Assembly: GCA_023445955.1 (NCBI GenBank)
Contig: JAEXJH010000316.1
Coordinates: 1-13,680, forward strand
Length of the DNA stretch: 13,680 nt
Origin: Pseudomonadota bacterium
Lineage (GTDB): Bacteria > Pseudomonadota > Alphaproteobacteria > Caulobacterales > Caulobacteraceae
Direction: 5' to 3'
Shown here: positions 6,368-12,863 of the stretch, piece after piece
How positions within the stretch are numbered: the stretch's first letter is position 1
How the letters are laid out: each line of letters starts with the position of its first letter
Notes under the pieces: model-generated
The model's input: the letters and a program-made list of their open reading frames with translations, nothing else
The model's database searches: none
What the model was told of the DNA's origin: nothing
Made by a program: the position numbers and the translations under genes

Positions 6368-6396
6368 TGAATAGATGACACCGGTGTCTACTGCAA
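6368..6396 (-). promoter_or_regulatory. promoter of urcA copy 2
   Basis: On the minus strand TTGCAG (6396-6391) and TATTCA (6373-6368) are 17 nt apart, which predicts a start near 6361 and a leader of about 90 nt, the same length as for copy 1. The spacer holds a 12-bp palindrome, listed separately. Confidence 0.5.
6377..6388. promoter_or_regulatory. 12-bp palindrome in the urcA copy 2 promoter spacer
   Basis: GACACCGGTGTC is a perfect palindrome centred between the -35 and -10 boxes, where a bound dimer would block RNA polymerase. Copy 1 has no equivalent at this place, which would allow different control of the two copies. The binding protein is unknown. Confidence 0.5.
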
Positions 6397-6478
6397 GTGC
6401 GAATGTGGCGATTGCGACAAAAAGTCCAATACAATCATATAGTTGGTAATGAAACCGTCTCGTGTGAAACGAAACGAC

Positions 6479-7576
6479 TTAGCGCTTGCGAACGGGCCTG
6501 CGCGGCGGCTTGGCGGGAAGGGGCGGCGGCAGGGGCGGGGCCACCCAGTCAAAGGCCAGCAGCAGAGTGCGCTGGCTGTTACTGACCGCGCCGTCGTCCG
6601 AGATCAGGTAGATCCGCGTCGAGCCGGCCGGCGCGCCCGCGGGGGCGCCGGTCAGGGACACGCCCTCGAAGTTGTCGCGCGGCATCGCGCCTTCGATGTG
6701 CAGGGCTGCCGAGGTGCGCTGCTGGGCCAGCGGCTTGGTCGGGTCGGAGATGAAGCGCACCACCGAGCGCCAGCCGCGGATCGGATCGTAGCCGCGATGC
6801 AGGGTTGCCACCGCCGTCCCCTGGAAGGGCGCAAAGCCGGTCAGGCCCCAGGTGAAGTCCGGACCCGACTGCGGCGGCAGCGACTTGCAGTCGGCTGACA
6901 GCTTGCACAGCCACACCTCGCCCTCTTCGCCGCCGACGAGATAGGCGTCGGGGCCGGCGGCCGGATAGGCGCTGATCGCCTCCATGCCCTCGTTGTCGGG
7001 GAAGATGGTCGACGGCTTGGGCGCGGGGGCCGGCAGGCTCCAGGTCCCGTCGGGTCCGACCGCATAGCGCCAGATACGGTGATTGCCCTCGAAGCTGACC
7101 AGGCGGTCGCCGTTGGGCAGCACGGCCAGGCCCTCGGCGTCGCCTTCGCGCTTGCCCTGCAGGGGTTGGCCGTTCGGACCCTTCAGCGGCTGCAGCTTGG
7201 TGTCGGTGAGGCCGACGAGCTTGCCGCCTGCGTCCAGCTGGAGCTTGGCCTCGAAGAGGTCGCCCTCGTCGCTGATCGCCGTCAGTCGACCGTCGGCGGT
7301 GACCGACAGGTCCGACAGGCCATGCAGGCGCGAGGTCGTCGTGCTGGTCAGCCACAGGCCGCCGGCATAGGTAAAGCCGCCGCCGGCGTCGACCTTGGCC
7401 GGGTTGGACGCATCCAACGGCACGGGCGTGGCGGTGACGGTGATCTCCGGCCCGGCCTTGACCGGCGCGGGCGGCGTGGCGACCACCGGCGGCGCCCTGC
7501 GCGGCGTGCACTGGGTGGCCATGCCCGAGAGGCCGCCGATCATGCCGAGCGCGAGGGCGGCGCGCAGACCGATCAC
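6479..7576 (-). CDS. esterase-like protein of the phytase-like family (PF13449 type)
   Basis: The 365-aa protein has an N-terminal hydrophobic export signal (about 1-20) and a proline-rich stretch, then a beta-propeller-like body. Typical family segments are '[20 protein letters not shown]' (84-103), '[20 protein letters not shown]' (144-163), 'NEGMEA' (195-200), 'DNFEGVSL' (301-308) and 'LISDDG' (324-329). Such proteins are annotated as phytase-like esterases, but substrates are mostly unproven. A C-terminal Pro/Arg-rich tail (347-365) is unusual. The start codon is GTG, and GTGA overlaps the cobT stop by 4 nt, so translation is coupled to cobT. 'ATQC' at 20-23 resembles a lipobox but has Q before the cysteine, so I do not call it a lipoprotein. 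Confidence 0.82.
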   Translation of the reverse strand: MIGLRAALALGMIGGLSGMATQCTPRRAPPVVATPPAPVKAGPEITVTATPVPLDASNPAKVDAGGGFTYAGGLWLTSTTTSRLHGLSDLSVTADGRLTAISDEGDLFEAKLQLDAGGKLVGLTDTKLQPLKGPNGQPLQGKREGDAEGLAVLPNGDRLVSFEGNHRIWRYAVGPDGTWSLPAPAPKPSTIFPDNEGMEAISAYPAAGPDAYLVGGEEGEVWLCKLSADCKSLPPQSGPDFTWGLTGFAPFQGTAVATLHRGYDPIRGWRSVVRFISDPTKPLAQQRTSAALHIEGAMPRDNFEGVSLTGAPAGAPAGSTRIYLISDDGAVSNSQRTLLLAFDWVAPPLPPPLPAKPPRRPVRKR

Positions 7577-9498
7577 GCGGGGACCTTGCCGGTCTTCGCG
7601 GCCTGGGGCGTCACGACAGGCACGGGCGCCAGCAGGCCGCGCGTGCGGGCGATCTGGCGCGGCTCTTCCTCGAACAGCGCGGCCAGCTGCTCGACCAGCA
7701 CCCCGCCCAGCTGCTCGACATCGACGATGGTGACGGCGCGGCGGTAGTAGCGCGTGACGTCGTGGCCGATGCCGATGGCGATCAGCTCCACGGGGCTCTT
7801 GCCCTCGATCTCACCGATGACCTGGCGCAAGTGACGCTCCAGATAGTGGCCCGAATTGACGCTCAGGGTGGAGTCATCCACCGGCGCGCCGTCGGAAATC
7901 ACCATCAGAATGCGGCGGGCTTCGGGCCGGCCGATGATCCGCTGGTGCGCCCACATCAGGGCCTCGCCGTCGATATTCTCCTTCAGGAGCCCCTCGCGCA
8001 TCATCAGGCCCAGGTTCTTGCGGGCCCGGCGCCAGGGGGAATCGGCGGCCTTGTAGATGATGTGGCGCAGGTCGTTCAGGCGGCCCGGCGCGGCGGGCTT
8101 GCCCGACTTGATCCATTCGTCGCGGCTGGTCCCGCCCTTCCACGCGCGGGTGGTGAAGCCCAGCACCTCGGTCTTGACCCCGCAGCGCTCCAGCGTGCGC
8201 GCTAGGATGTCGGCGCAGAGCGCCGCCACCATGATCGGGCGGCCACGCATCGAGCCGGAATTGTCGATCAGCAGGGTCACGACCGTGTCGCGGAATTCCT
8301 GGTCCTCTTCCTGCTTGAACGACAGGGGCGCGGTCGGGTCGATGATCACCCGCGTCAGGCGGGCGACGTCCAGCATCCCTTCCTCGAGATCGAAGGTCCA
8401 GGCGCGGTTCTGCTGGGCCAGAAGGCGGCGCTGCAGCTTGTTGGCCAGGCGCGAGACGACGCTGGAGAGCGCCGACAGCTGCTGGTCCAGATAGGCGCGG
8501 AGGCGCGTCAGCTCCTCGGCGTCGCACAGGTCCTCTGCGTCGACCACCTCGTCGTGCGCCGTGGTGAAGATCTTGTAGAGCGGCTCGCCGCCCTGCGACG
8601 CGCCCGGGTCGGGACGGGCCGGCTTGGCGCCGTCGCCCATCTCGGGCTGCTCGTCGCTTTCCTCGGGCTCGCCGTCCTGGTCCGACTGGACCATCTCCTC
8701 GTCGCCGGCCTCGGTCTCGCGGTCGGAGCTCTCGCTCTCCTGCGGCGAGGAGCCCTCGGGCTGGTCGCCTTCGCCCTCGCCCTGATCCTCGTCGGAATTC
8801 TCGGTCGCGCCTTCCTCTTCGCCGTCGTCCTCGTCGGCGCTTTCGGTGGCGTCGGACATCTCCTCGCCGAGGTCCAGGTCGCGCAGGATCTCGCGCGTCA
8901 CCCGGGCGAAGGCGGCCTGGTCGTCGATGGCGGCGGCCAGGCGATCCAGGTCCTTGCCGGCCTTCATCTCGATGTCGTTGCGCAGGATGTCGACCAGGGC
9001 CTTGGCCCCGTCGGGCGGCGCATCGCCGGTCAGGCGCTCGCGGACCATCAGGCCCAGGATCTCGGCCATGGGGGCGGATTGGCGGTCGGTGGCGACGGCG
9101 CGGGTCAGGCCCTGCTTTTCCAGCCGCGCCTCGAGCGCGGCCGTCAGGTTGCCGCGCACGCCGCCCAGGGCGTTGGCGCCGATGGCCTCCAGGCGCGCCT
9201 GCTCGATCGACTCGAAGGCCGCCTGGCCGTCGGGCGAGGAGGGGCGGGCGCGGGCGTGGGCGATGGGGTCGTGGTGGGCCAGGCGCAGGGCCATCTGGTC
9301 GGCCAGGCCCCGGATGCGCGCGGCTTCCTTGGAATTGAGGTCGCGGGGTGGGTGCGGCAGCACCGCCCGCTTGCCCAAGAGCTGTGGGCCATCGCCCGAG
9401 AACACGACCTCCAGGTCCGGGGTCTCGGCGAGCGAGCGCGCGGCGTGCGCCAGGGCGCGCTTGAAGGGTTCGGTCGGGCTTTCGGGCTTGGAGGCCAT
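7573..9498 (-). CDS. cobT: cobaltochelatase subunit CobT (vWA domain protein)
   Basis: CobT works with the AAA+ protein CobS and the large subunit CobN to insert cobalt into hydrogenobyrinate diamide in the aerobic B12 pathway. The 641-aa protein has an alpha-helical N-terminal region (about 1-206), a long acidic low-complexity linker (about 207-290) and a C-terminal von Willebrand A domain with the metal-binding motif 'DNSGS' (412-416), T450 and 'SDGAP' (536-540). This layout and length match alphaproteobacterial CobT. ATG 9498 is chosen because homologues start '[16 protein letters not shown]'; a TTG at 9570 would add 24 residues of no family character. No cobS or cobN is in the window, and the gene directly upstream is divergent, so cobS is not adjacent on the 5' side. 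A phytase-like gene is coupled at its 3' end. Confidence 0.93.
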   Translation of the reverse strand: MASKPESPTEPFKRALAHAARSLAETPDLEVVFSGDGPQLLGKRAVLPHPPRDLNSKEAARIRGLADQMALRLAHHDPIAHARARPSSPDGQAAFESIEQARLEAIGANALGGVRGNLTAALEARLEKQGLTRAVATDRQSAPMAEILGLMVRERLTGDAPPDGAKALVDILRNDIEMKAGKDLDRLAAAIDDQAAFARVTREILRDLDLGEEMSDATESADEDDGEEEGATENSDEDQGEGEGDQPEGSSPQESESSDRETEAGDEEMVQSDQDGEPEESDEQPEMGDGAKPARPDPGASQGGEPLYKIFTTAHDEVVDAEDLCDAEELTRLRAYLDQQLSALSSVVSRLANKLQRRLLAQQNRAWTFDLEEGMLDVARLTRVIIDPTAPLSFKQEEDQEFRDTVVTLLIDNSGSMRGRPIMVAALCADILARTLERCGVKTEVLGFTTRAWKGGTSRDEWIKSGKPAAPGRLNDLRHIIYKAADSPWRRARKNLGLMMREGLLKENIDGEALMWAHQRIIGRPEARRILMVISDGAPVDDSTLSVNSGHYLERHLRQVIGEIEGKSPVELIAIGIGHDVTRYYRRAVTIVDVEQLGGVLVEQLAALFEEEPRQIARTRGLLAPVPVVTPQAAKTGKVPA

Positions 9499-9534
9499 GG
9501 CTTCTGGGTTAGCGGCGCCGGGCGGCGAAAACAA

Positions 9535-9560
9535 GGAACGCCGTGCGCGGACGAGACGTT
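9535..9560 (+). promoter_or_regulatory. EcfG/SigT-type general stress promoter
   Basis: GGAAC (9535-9539) and CGTT (9557-9560) are 17 nt apart, matching the alphaproteobacterial EcfG consensus (SigT in Caulobacter). The expected start near 9567 gives a leader of about 40 nt before the DUF1328 gene, a family often seen among stress-induced genes. Confidence 0.7.
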
Positions 9561-9605
9561 GATTTTCCAACAGCGCCGCTCTGGCGCCCTGGTAGGGAAA
9601 CGCAA

Positions 9606-9788
9606 ATGCTCAAGTGGGCCATCATTCTCGCCGTCGTCGCGCTGATCGCCGGGGCCTTGGGCTTCACGGGCGTCGCCGGCGCCGCGGCGGGGATCGCCAA
9701 GATCCTGTTCTTCCTGTTCCTGATCGGCTTTGTCGTCGTCGCCCTGTTGGGCGTGACCGTGTTCAAGGCGGCGGCCGGCCCGAAATAG
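9606..9788 (+). CDS. DUF1328 (YtjA-like) small inner-membrane protein
   Basis: The 60-aa protein begins '[20 protein letters not shown]', continues with the small-residue turn '[12 protein letters not shown]' and ends with a second hydrophobic helix '[18 protein letters not shown]'. This two-helix pattern is the DUF1328 family, a short membrane protein of unknown function found across proteobacteria. The open frame starts upstream at 9543, but ATG 9606 is chosen because AGGGA lies 7 nt before it and family members begin MLxWA. An EcfG/SigT-type promoter lies immediately upstream, so induction by general stress is likely. It is divergent from cobT. Confidence 0.9.
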   Translation: MLKWAIILAVVALIAGALGFTGVAGAAAGIAKILFFLFLIGFVVVALLGVTVFKAAAGPK

Positions 9789-9848
9789 CCGCCTCACGCC
9801 TTGCGCGGGCCGGAGCGGACGTCGACCCCGCCGCCGGCACGAGTGTGG

Positions 9849-9878
9849 CGCTAGGACCCTGTGGGAGAGGTCCTAGCG
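9849..9878. terminator. stem-loop between convergent genes
   Basis: CGCTAGGACC (9849-9858) and GGTCCTAGCG (9869-9878) form a perfect 10-bp stem with a 10-nt loop between the DUF1328 and DUF3089 genes. It has no clear U-run on either strand, so it may be a weak or factor-assisted terminator or an mRNA-stabilising 3' hairpin. Confidence 0.5.
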
Positions 9879-9885
9879 TCCCGCG

Positions 9886-11040
9886 TTATTTGACCGCGTA
9901 GGCCTTGGCCTGACGGGCCACCAGGGCGTTCAGGTCGCCCATCTCCACATTCACGTCGATCAGGTGCAGGCCCCAGTCCTTGAGGATGTTGCCGGCCACC
10001 ATGACGTCGCCCGTGATCTCGTCGGTGCGCGGATCGGCCGGGTCGGCGTTCACCTTGACCGCCAGATAGGTGAAGTCGCCGGCGCTGACGCACTTGGCCG
10101 AGATCAGGCCGGGCAGCGAGACGAACGGCGTCGTCACCTTCAGATCCTTGGCGAAGGCCTTGGGCTCGCCGCTCGACAGGAAGCCCTTGCTGCTCAGATA
10201 GGCGTGGACGGGCGTCTCGTCGGTCGAGGCCTTGCCGGCCACCAGCGCGGCCGGGTTCACGCAACCGGCGCGATGGCCCTGCTCGTCGGTCTTGCCAAAG
10301 CGGCTGTTGGCCGGCGGCGGGCTGGAGGCGCGGAACGAGACATAGGTGACCAGGCACCCCGCCTGATCGGCCTTGTCGCACAGCGGGATCGTGCCGAACT
10401 TGCCGTCGGTCACCGGCGTGTTCATGCCGATGACATAGGCCGAGATCATCTGCTTCTGGGCCGGCTTGCCGTCGACCTCGTTCTTCAGCAGGTCTAGCAG
10501 CATCCGCGAGCCCTGGCTGTGGCCCAGCAGAACCACGCCGCGGCCCTTGTTCTCATTGGCCAGGTACCAGCGCCAGGCGTCGCGCACGTCGCCATAGGCC
10601 AGGACGCCGTTGCCCGGCGAGGGCTGGCCCATCATCACGGCGCGCAGGGCGGCCAGGGTCACCTGGCGGTACATCGGGGCGAACACCCGGCACTGGCCGC
10701 CAAAGCGCGCCAGCTGCTGCTCGACCACCTTCCGCTCGGCTTCGTCGATGACCATGTCGCTGTTGCCGCCCGGGTCGGTCGACACGGTCGGATAGATGTA
10801 GAAGCAGTCGTAGGCGGGGTTGGCGGCCAGCTTGAAGGCCTCGGTCGAGGTCTTGCCGTTGGCCTGGACGATGGTGGTCGTCTGGTCGACTGCGCAGGCG
10901 TCCTGGCGGCCGGGCAGGCACAGCCAGTTGTCTTTCTTAGCGTAGTCGTTGGGAGCGACATTGGCCGGCTCCTGGGCGCAAGCCGCGCCGGTGAGGGCCA
11001 GGCCCATCGTCAGGCCCAAGGCCGCCAGAAACTTCGCCAT
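9886..11040 (-). CDS. secreted DUF3089 alpha/beta-hydrolase
   Basis: The 384-aa protein has a signal peptide (MAKFLAALGLTMGLALTGAACA, likely cleaved after 'ACA' at 22) and a DUF3089 alpha/beta-hydrolase body. The nucleophile elbow is 'LLGHSQGSRM' (171-180) with S175. Family segments include 'YDCFYIYPTVSTDPGGNSDM' (77-96), 'RVFAPMYRQVTL' (118-129) and 'AYGDVRDAWRWYL' (148-160). H359 in 'WGLHLIDVN' is a possible catalytic histidine. Substrate is unknown; a lipase or esterase role in the periplasm is inferred. ATG 11040 is chosen because GGGGAGAAG precedes it and the signal peptide starts there; the frame continues upstream through the oppositely oriented repeat gene, which is a shadow. It is divergent from that gene across 141 bp. 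Confidence 0.88.
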   Translation of the reverse strand: MAKFLAALGLTMGLALTGAACAQEPANVAPNDYAKKDNWLCLPGRQDACAVDQTTTIVQANGKTSTEAFKLAANPAYDCFYIYPTVSTDPGGNSDMVIDEAERKVVEQQLARFGGQCRVFAPMYRQVTLAALRAVMMGQPSPGNGVLAYGDVRDAWRWYLANENKGRGVVLLGHSQGSRMLLDLLKNEVDGKPAQKQMISAYVIGMNTPVTDGKFGTIPLCDKADQAGCLVTYVSFRASSPPPANSRFGKTDEQGHRAGCVNPAALVAGKASTDETPVHAYLSSKGFLSSGEPKAFAKDLKVTTPFVSLPGLISAKCVSAGDFTYLAVKVNADPADPRTDEITGDVMVAGNILKDWGLHLIDVNVEMGDLNALVARQAKAYAVK

Positions 11041-11131
11041 CGTCTTCTCCCCGAACACTTGTTTGGCGCGGACAATGGCCGAGAGAACGGCGCTCGCCAA
11101 GGGGTCTTGGCGCGGGGCTTGCGACGTCGGC

Positions 11132-11159
11132 CGGGACTGTCCCGACAAGGGACGATCCC
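11132..11159. repeat. two adjacent quasi-palindromes in a divergent intergenic region
   Basis: CGGGACTGTCCCG (11132-11144, 6-bp arms around one base) is followed by GGGACGATCCC (11149-11159, 4-bp arms), centres 16 bp apart. They share the unit GGGAC and lie 23 nt before the repeat-protein gene and about 100 nt before the DUF3089 gene. They may be operator sites for a regulator of one or both genes. I could not place a -35/-10 pair here. Confidence 0.4.
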
Positions 11160-11181
11160 GTGTTCCGTATCGAGGTCGGCC

Positions 11182-12210
11182 ATGAGCCCCAAGATCCTTC
11201 TCCGCGTCGGCGTGCTGGCGGTTTTCGCCGGTCTGACCCTGGTTTCGCCCGTCCTGGCCGACGGCTTTCCCGGCGCGCCGGTGCGCGAAGCTCATGCGCC
11301 AAAACGGGTCAAGCCGCGGACCAAGGTCGTCTATGTCGATCGCGTGGTGGAGCGCCACGTGCCGGTCTATGTCGATCGTCCCACCACCCAGATCGTCGTG
11401 AAGGTGGTCGAGCGCCCGGTGATCGTCGAGCGCCCGGTCGTGGTCGAAAAGCGCATCGAGGTGCCGATCGAGAAGCTGGTCCAGGTCCCGGTCGAGAAGA
11501 TCGTGGAGAAGCCGGTCTATATTGACCGTCCGGTGGAGAAGATCGTCGAGAAGCGCGTGGAAGTGCCGGTCGATCGTCCGGTCTATGTGGACCGTCCCGT
11601 TCCCGTGGATCGTCCTGTGCCGACCCCGGTCCCCGTTCCCCAGCCCGTCCCACAACCCGCGCCCTGCCACCAGGGCTGCGGCGGCGAGGTGGTCGAGAAG
11701 ATCGTCCAGGTGCCGATCTACGTCTATGTCGATCGCCCGGTCTATGTGCCGGTCCAGCAGCAGCCTGCGCCCTGCCAGCCGCGCGTCTGCGGCGATGGGG
11801 TCGTGATCCAGCAGCCGGGCTGCGGCCCCTGCGGTCAGCGCTACGAAGATAGCTACGACCGCTACGAAGAGCGTCGCGAGTATTCGGACTCGCGCTACAG
11901 CGCCGGCGGCGGCTGGAACGCCGGTTCACGCGGCAGCTCGGCCTGGGGCAACTACATCGAGCCCCCGCCGCTGCCGATGGGCTATATCGGCGCGCAGTCG
12001 GGCGGACGTGGCGGCGGTTATGGCGGTCCCGGCCTGGCCGGTGGCGGCGGCTATGCGGGCGGTTACGCCGGTGGCTATTCGGGCGGCTATGCCTCGAGCT
12101 CGGCCTCGGCTTCAGCCTCGGCGTCGTCCTCGATCCGCATCGGCGGCGGCTATCACGGCGGTGGCGGCGGCAAGGGCGGCTGCAGCGCCTGTGGCGGCGG
12201 CAAGCACTAA
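11182..12210 (+). CDS. exported repeat-rich, cysteine-paired, Gly/Ser-rich envelope protein
   Basis: I do not recognise a named family. The 342-aa protein has a signal peptide (about 1-26, 'VLAVFAGLTLVSPVLA'). Residues 49-147 and 169-191 are imperfect repeats of units such as 'VYVDRPV', 'VERPV' and 'VEKIVEKPV', alternating hydrophobic and charged residues, broken by a Pro/Val stretch (146-161). Eight cysteines form four pairs: C162/C166, C198/C203, C214/C217 and C334/C337. A Tyr/Arg/Glu patch (219-239) precedes a Gly/Tyr-rich tail (274-303), a run of Ser-Ala dipeptides (305-317) and Gly-rich ends. This suggests an extended structural protein crosslinked by disulfides, though metal binding is possible. 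The EKIVEKPV-type repeats recall alveolin repeats, but homology is not claimed. GAGG lies 6 nt before the ATG. It overlaps the convergent gene by 4 nt. Confidence 0.8.
   Translation: MSPKILLRVGVLAVFAGLTLVSPVLADGFPGAPVREAHAPKRVKPRTKVVYVDRVVERHVPVYVDRPTTQIVVKVVERPVIVERPVVVEKRIEVPIEKLVQVPVEKIVEKPVYIDRPVEKIVEKRVEVPVDRPVYVDRPVPVDRPVPTPVPVPQPVPQPAPCHQGCGGEVVEKIVQVPIYVYVDRPVYVPVQQQPAPCQPRVCGDGVVIQQPGCGPCGQRYEDSYDRYEERREYSDSRYSAGGGWNAGSRGSSAWGNYIEPPPLPMGYIGAQSGGRGGGYGGPGLAGGGGYAGGYAGGYSGGYASSSASASASASSSIRIGGGYHGGGGGKGGCSACGGGKH
11326..11754 (+). repeat. degenerate tandem coding repeat (VDRPV/VEKIV units)
   Basis: Short units encoding VYVDRPV, VERPV, VEKIV and VPVEK recur across this part of the gene, interrupted at about 11617-11685. 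The exact 12-mer CTATGTCGATCG occurs at 11331, 11367 and 11724, and a variant CTATGTGGACCG near 11582. Nucleotide identity between units suggests growth by slippage or unequal exchange. Confidence 0.75.
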
Positions 12211-12521
12211 AGAGAAAGCCAGCGCCTTGGGTTCTTGTCGCCCAGGGCGCGCGCTTCTCCCGGCTTGAGGCCCAGGTCGCGCATGCGATAGGCGACGATC
12301 TCGCGCAGCGCCTCGACCGGCTCCTTGCCGGCGACGGGGCTGGAGGCGACCGATCCGGCGTTCATCGCCAGGTCCACCGCCGTCCACTCGGCCTGGGCGC
12401 GATCGGCTTTTCCAACGGCGAAGTAGTGACGGACGGGCAGACGCTCGCCAGGAACCTCGACCATCACGCCGATGACCCAGCCTTGAACGATCAGATCGGC
12501 GTCGGGGCGTTGGCGGTACAT
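12207..12521 (-). CDS. conserved-looking hypothetical protein, 104 aa
   Basis: No known family is recognised. The predicted protein starts 'MYRQRPDADLIVQGWVIGVM' and has a mixed alpha/beta look: 'VEVPGERLPVRHYFAVGKAD' would be strands, and 'EPVEALREIVAYRMRDLGL' an amphipathic helix. It has no signal peptide, membrane span or cysteine, so it is probably cytoplasmic. Its regular third-position GC use and absence of low complexity support a real gene. Its stop (12207-12209) overlaps the stop of the plus-strand repeat gene in the shared bases CTAA, so no terminator fits between them. No good ribosome-binding site precedes the ATG. It lies 40 bp after the 43-aa membrane peptide gene and could be co-transcribed with it. 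Confidence 0.65.
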   Translation of the reverse strand: MYRQRPDADLIVQGWVIGVMVEVPGERLPVRHYFAVGKADRAQAEWTAVDLAMNAGSVASSPVAGKEPVEALREIVAYRMRDLGLKPGEARALGDKNPRRWLSL

Positions 12522-12561
12522 ACAGGCGCATGTAGCGCCGGCGCCGCTCTACGGAAAGAGG

Positions 12562-12693
12562 CTAGCCGATCAGCTGGAACGCGGCCTGACTGATCAGGCC
12601 CAGCACCAGCCAGGCCGAAACAGCCACCACGATCAAGTTGGCGCGCGGCGCGCGGCGCCGACGATGGGTGGGATAGACACGCACGAACGACAT
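12562..12693 (-). CDS. 43-aa single-span membrane peptide
   Basis: The peptide has a basic N-terminus 'MSFVRVYPTHRRRRAPRANL' and one hydrophobic helix (about 19-42, 'LIVVAVSAWLVLGLISQAAF'), predicting an inner-membrane protein with the Arg-rich end in the cytoplasm. The ATG at 12693 is chosen because GGAGG lies 5 nt upstream; an in-frame ATG at 12705 begins at that GGAGG and lacks its own site. The frame is open to 12828, but that part runs into the groEL terminator. No family is recognised. It may be co-transcribed with the 104-aa gene 40 bp downstream. Confidence 0.6.
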   Translation of the reverse strand: MSFVRVYPTHRRRRAPRANLIVVAVSAWLVLGLISQAAFQLIG

Positions 12694-12792
12694 TCCAGCC
12701 TCCATGCCCTGAAACGTGAGCGAGAGGTTAACGCCGATCCTTCGACTTGGTTCTCGCCCGTCACGGGAGTGTGAGACCGTCGTTATGCGGAC

Positions 12793-12824
12793 AAAGAAAA
12801 GGGCGGAGCCTTGCGGCCCCGCCC
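12793..12824 (-). terminator. intrinsic terminator of groEL
   Basis: The stem GGGCGG/CCGCCC (12801-12806 with 12819-12824), an A-C mismatch and an inner GCC/GGC around a TTGC loop is followed on the minus strand by a U-rich run (AAAGAAAA at 12793-12800 on the plus strand). It lies about 40 nt beyond the groEL stop. Confidence 0.87.
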
Positions 12825-12863
12825 TCAATCATTTCAGCGGTGAGCTGACAGAGACTTCTTAGA

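Noticed and set aside
6273..6434. 54-residue N-terminal extension of urcA copy 2
   Set aside because: It crosses the predicted promoter, palindrome and leader and precedes an obvious signal peptide.
7508..7516. Lipobox in the phytase-like protein (ATQC)
   Set aside because: The residue before the cysteine is Q; lipoboxes need a small residue such as G, A or S there.
8554..9645. 363-codon plus-strand frame opposite cobT
   Set aside because: Shadow of cobT; Gly/Ala/Val/Leu-rich with no motif, and the acidic linker of CobT explains its leucine- and valine-rich run.
11161..11170. Possible second EcfG site (GGAAC on the minus strand) before the DUF3089 gene
   Set aside because: No CGTT is found 16-18 nt downstream of this GGAAC.
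10519..11181. 221-residue extension of the repeat protein frame
   Set aside because: It overlaps the oppositely oriented DUF3089 gene; a signal peptide and GAGG support the start at 11182.
11326..11754. CRISPR-like or phage-tail repeat array
   Set aside because: Repeat units are short, degenerate and in frame with a coding sequence; there are no regular spacers.
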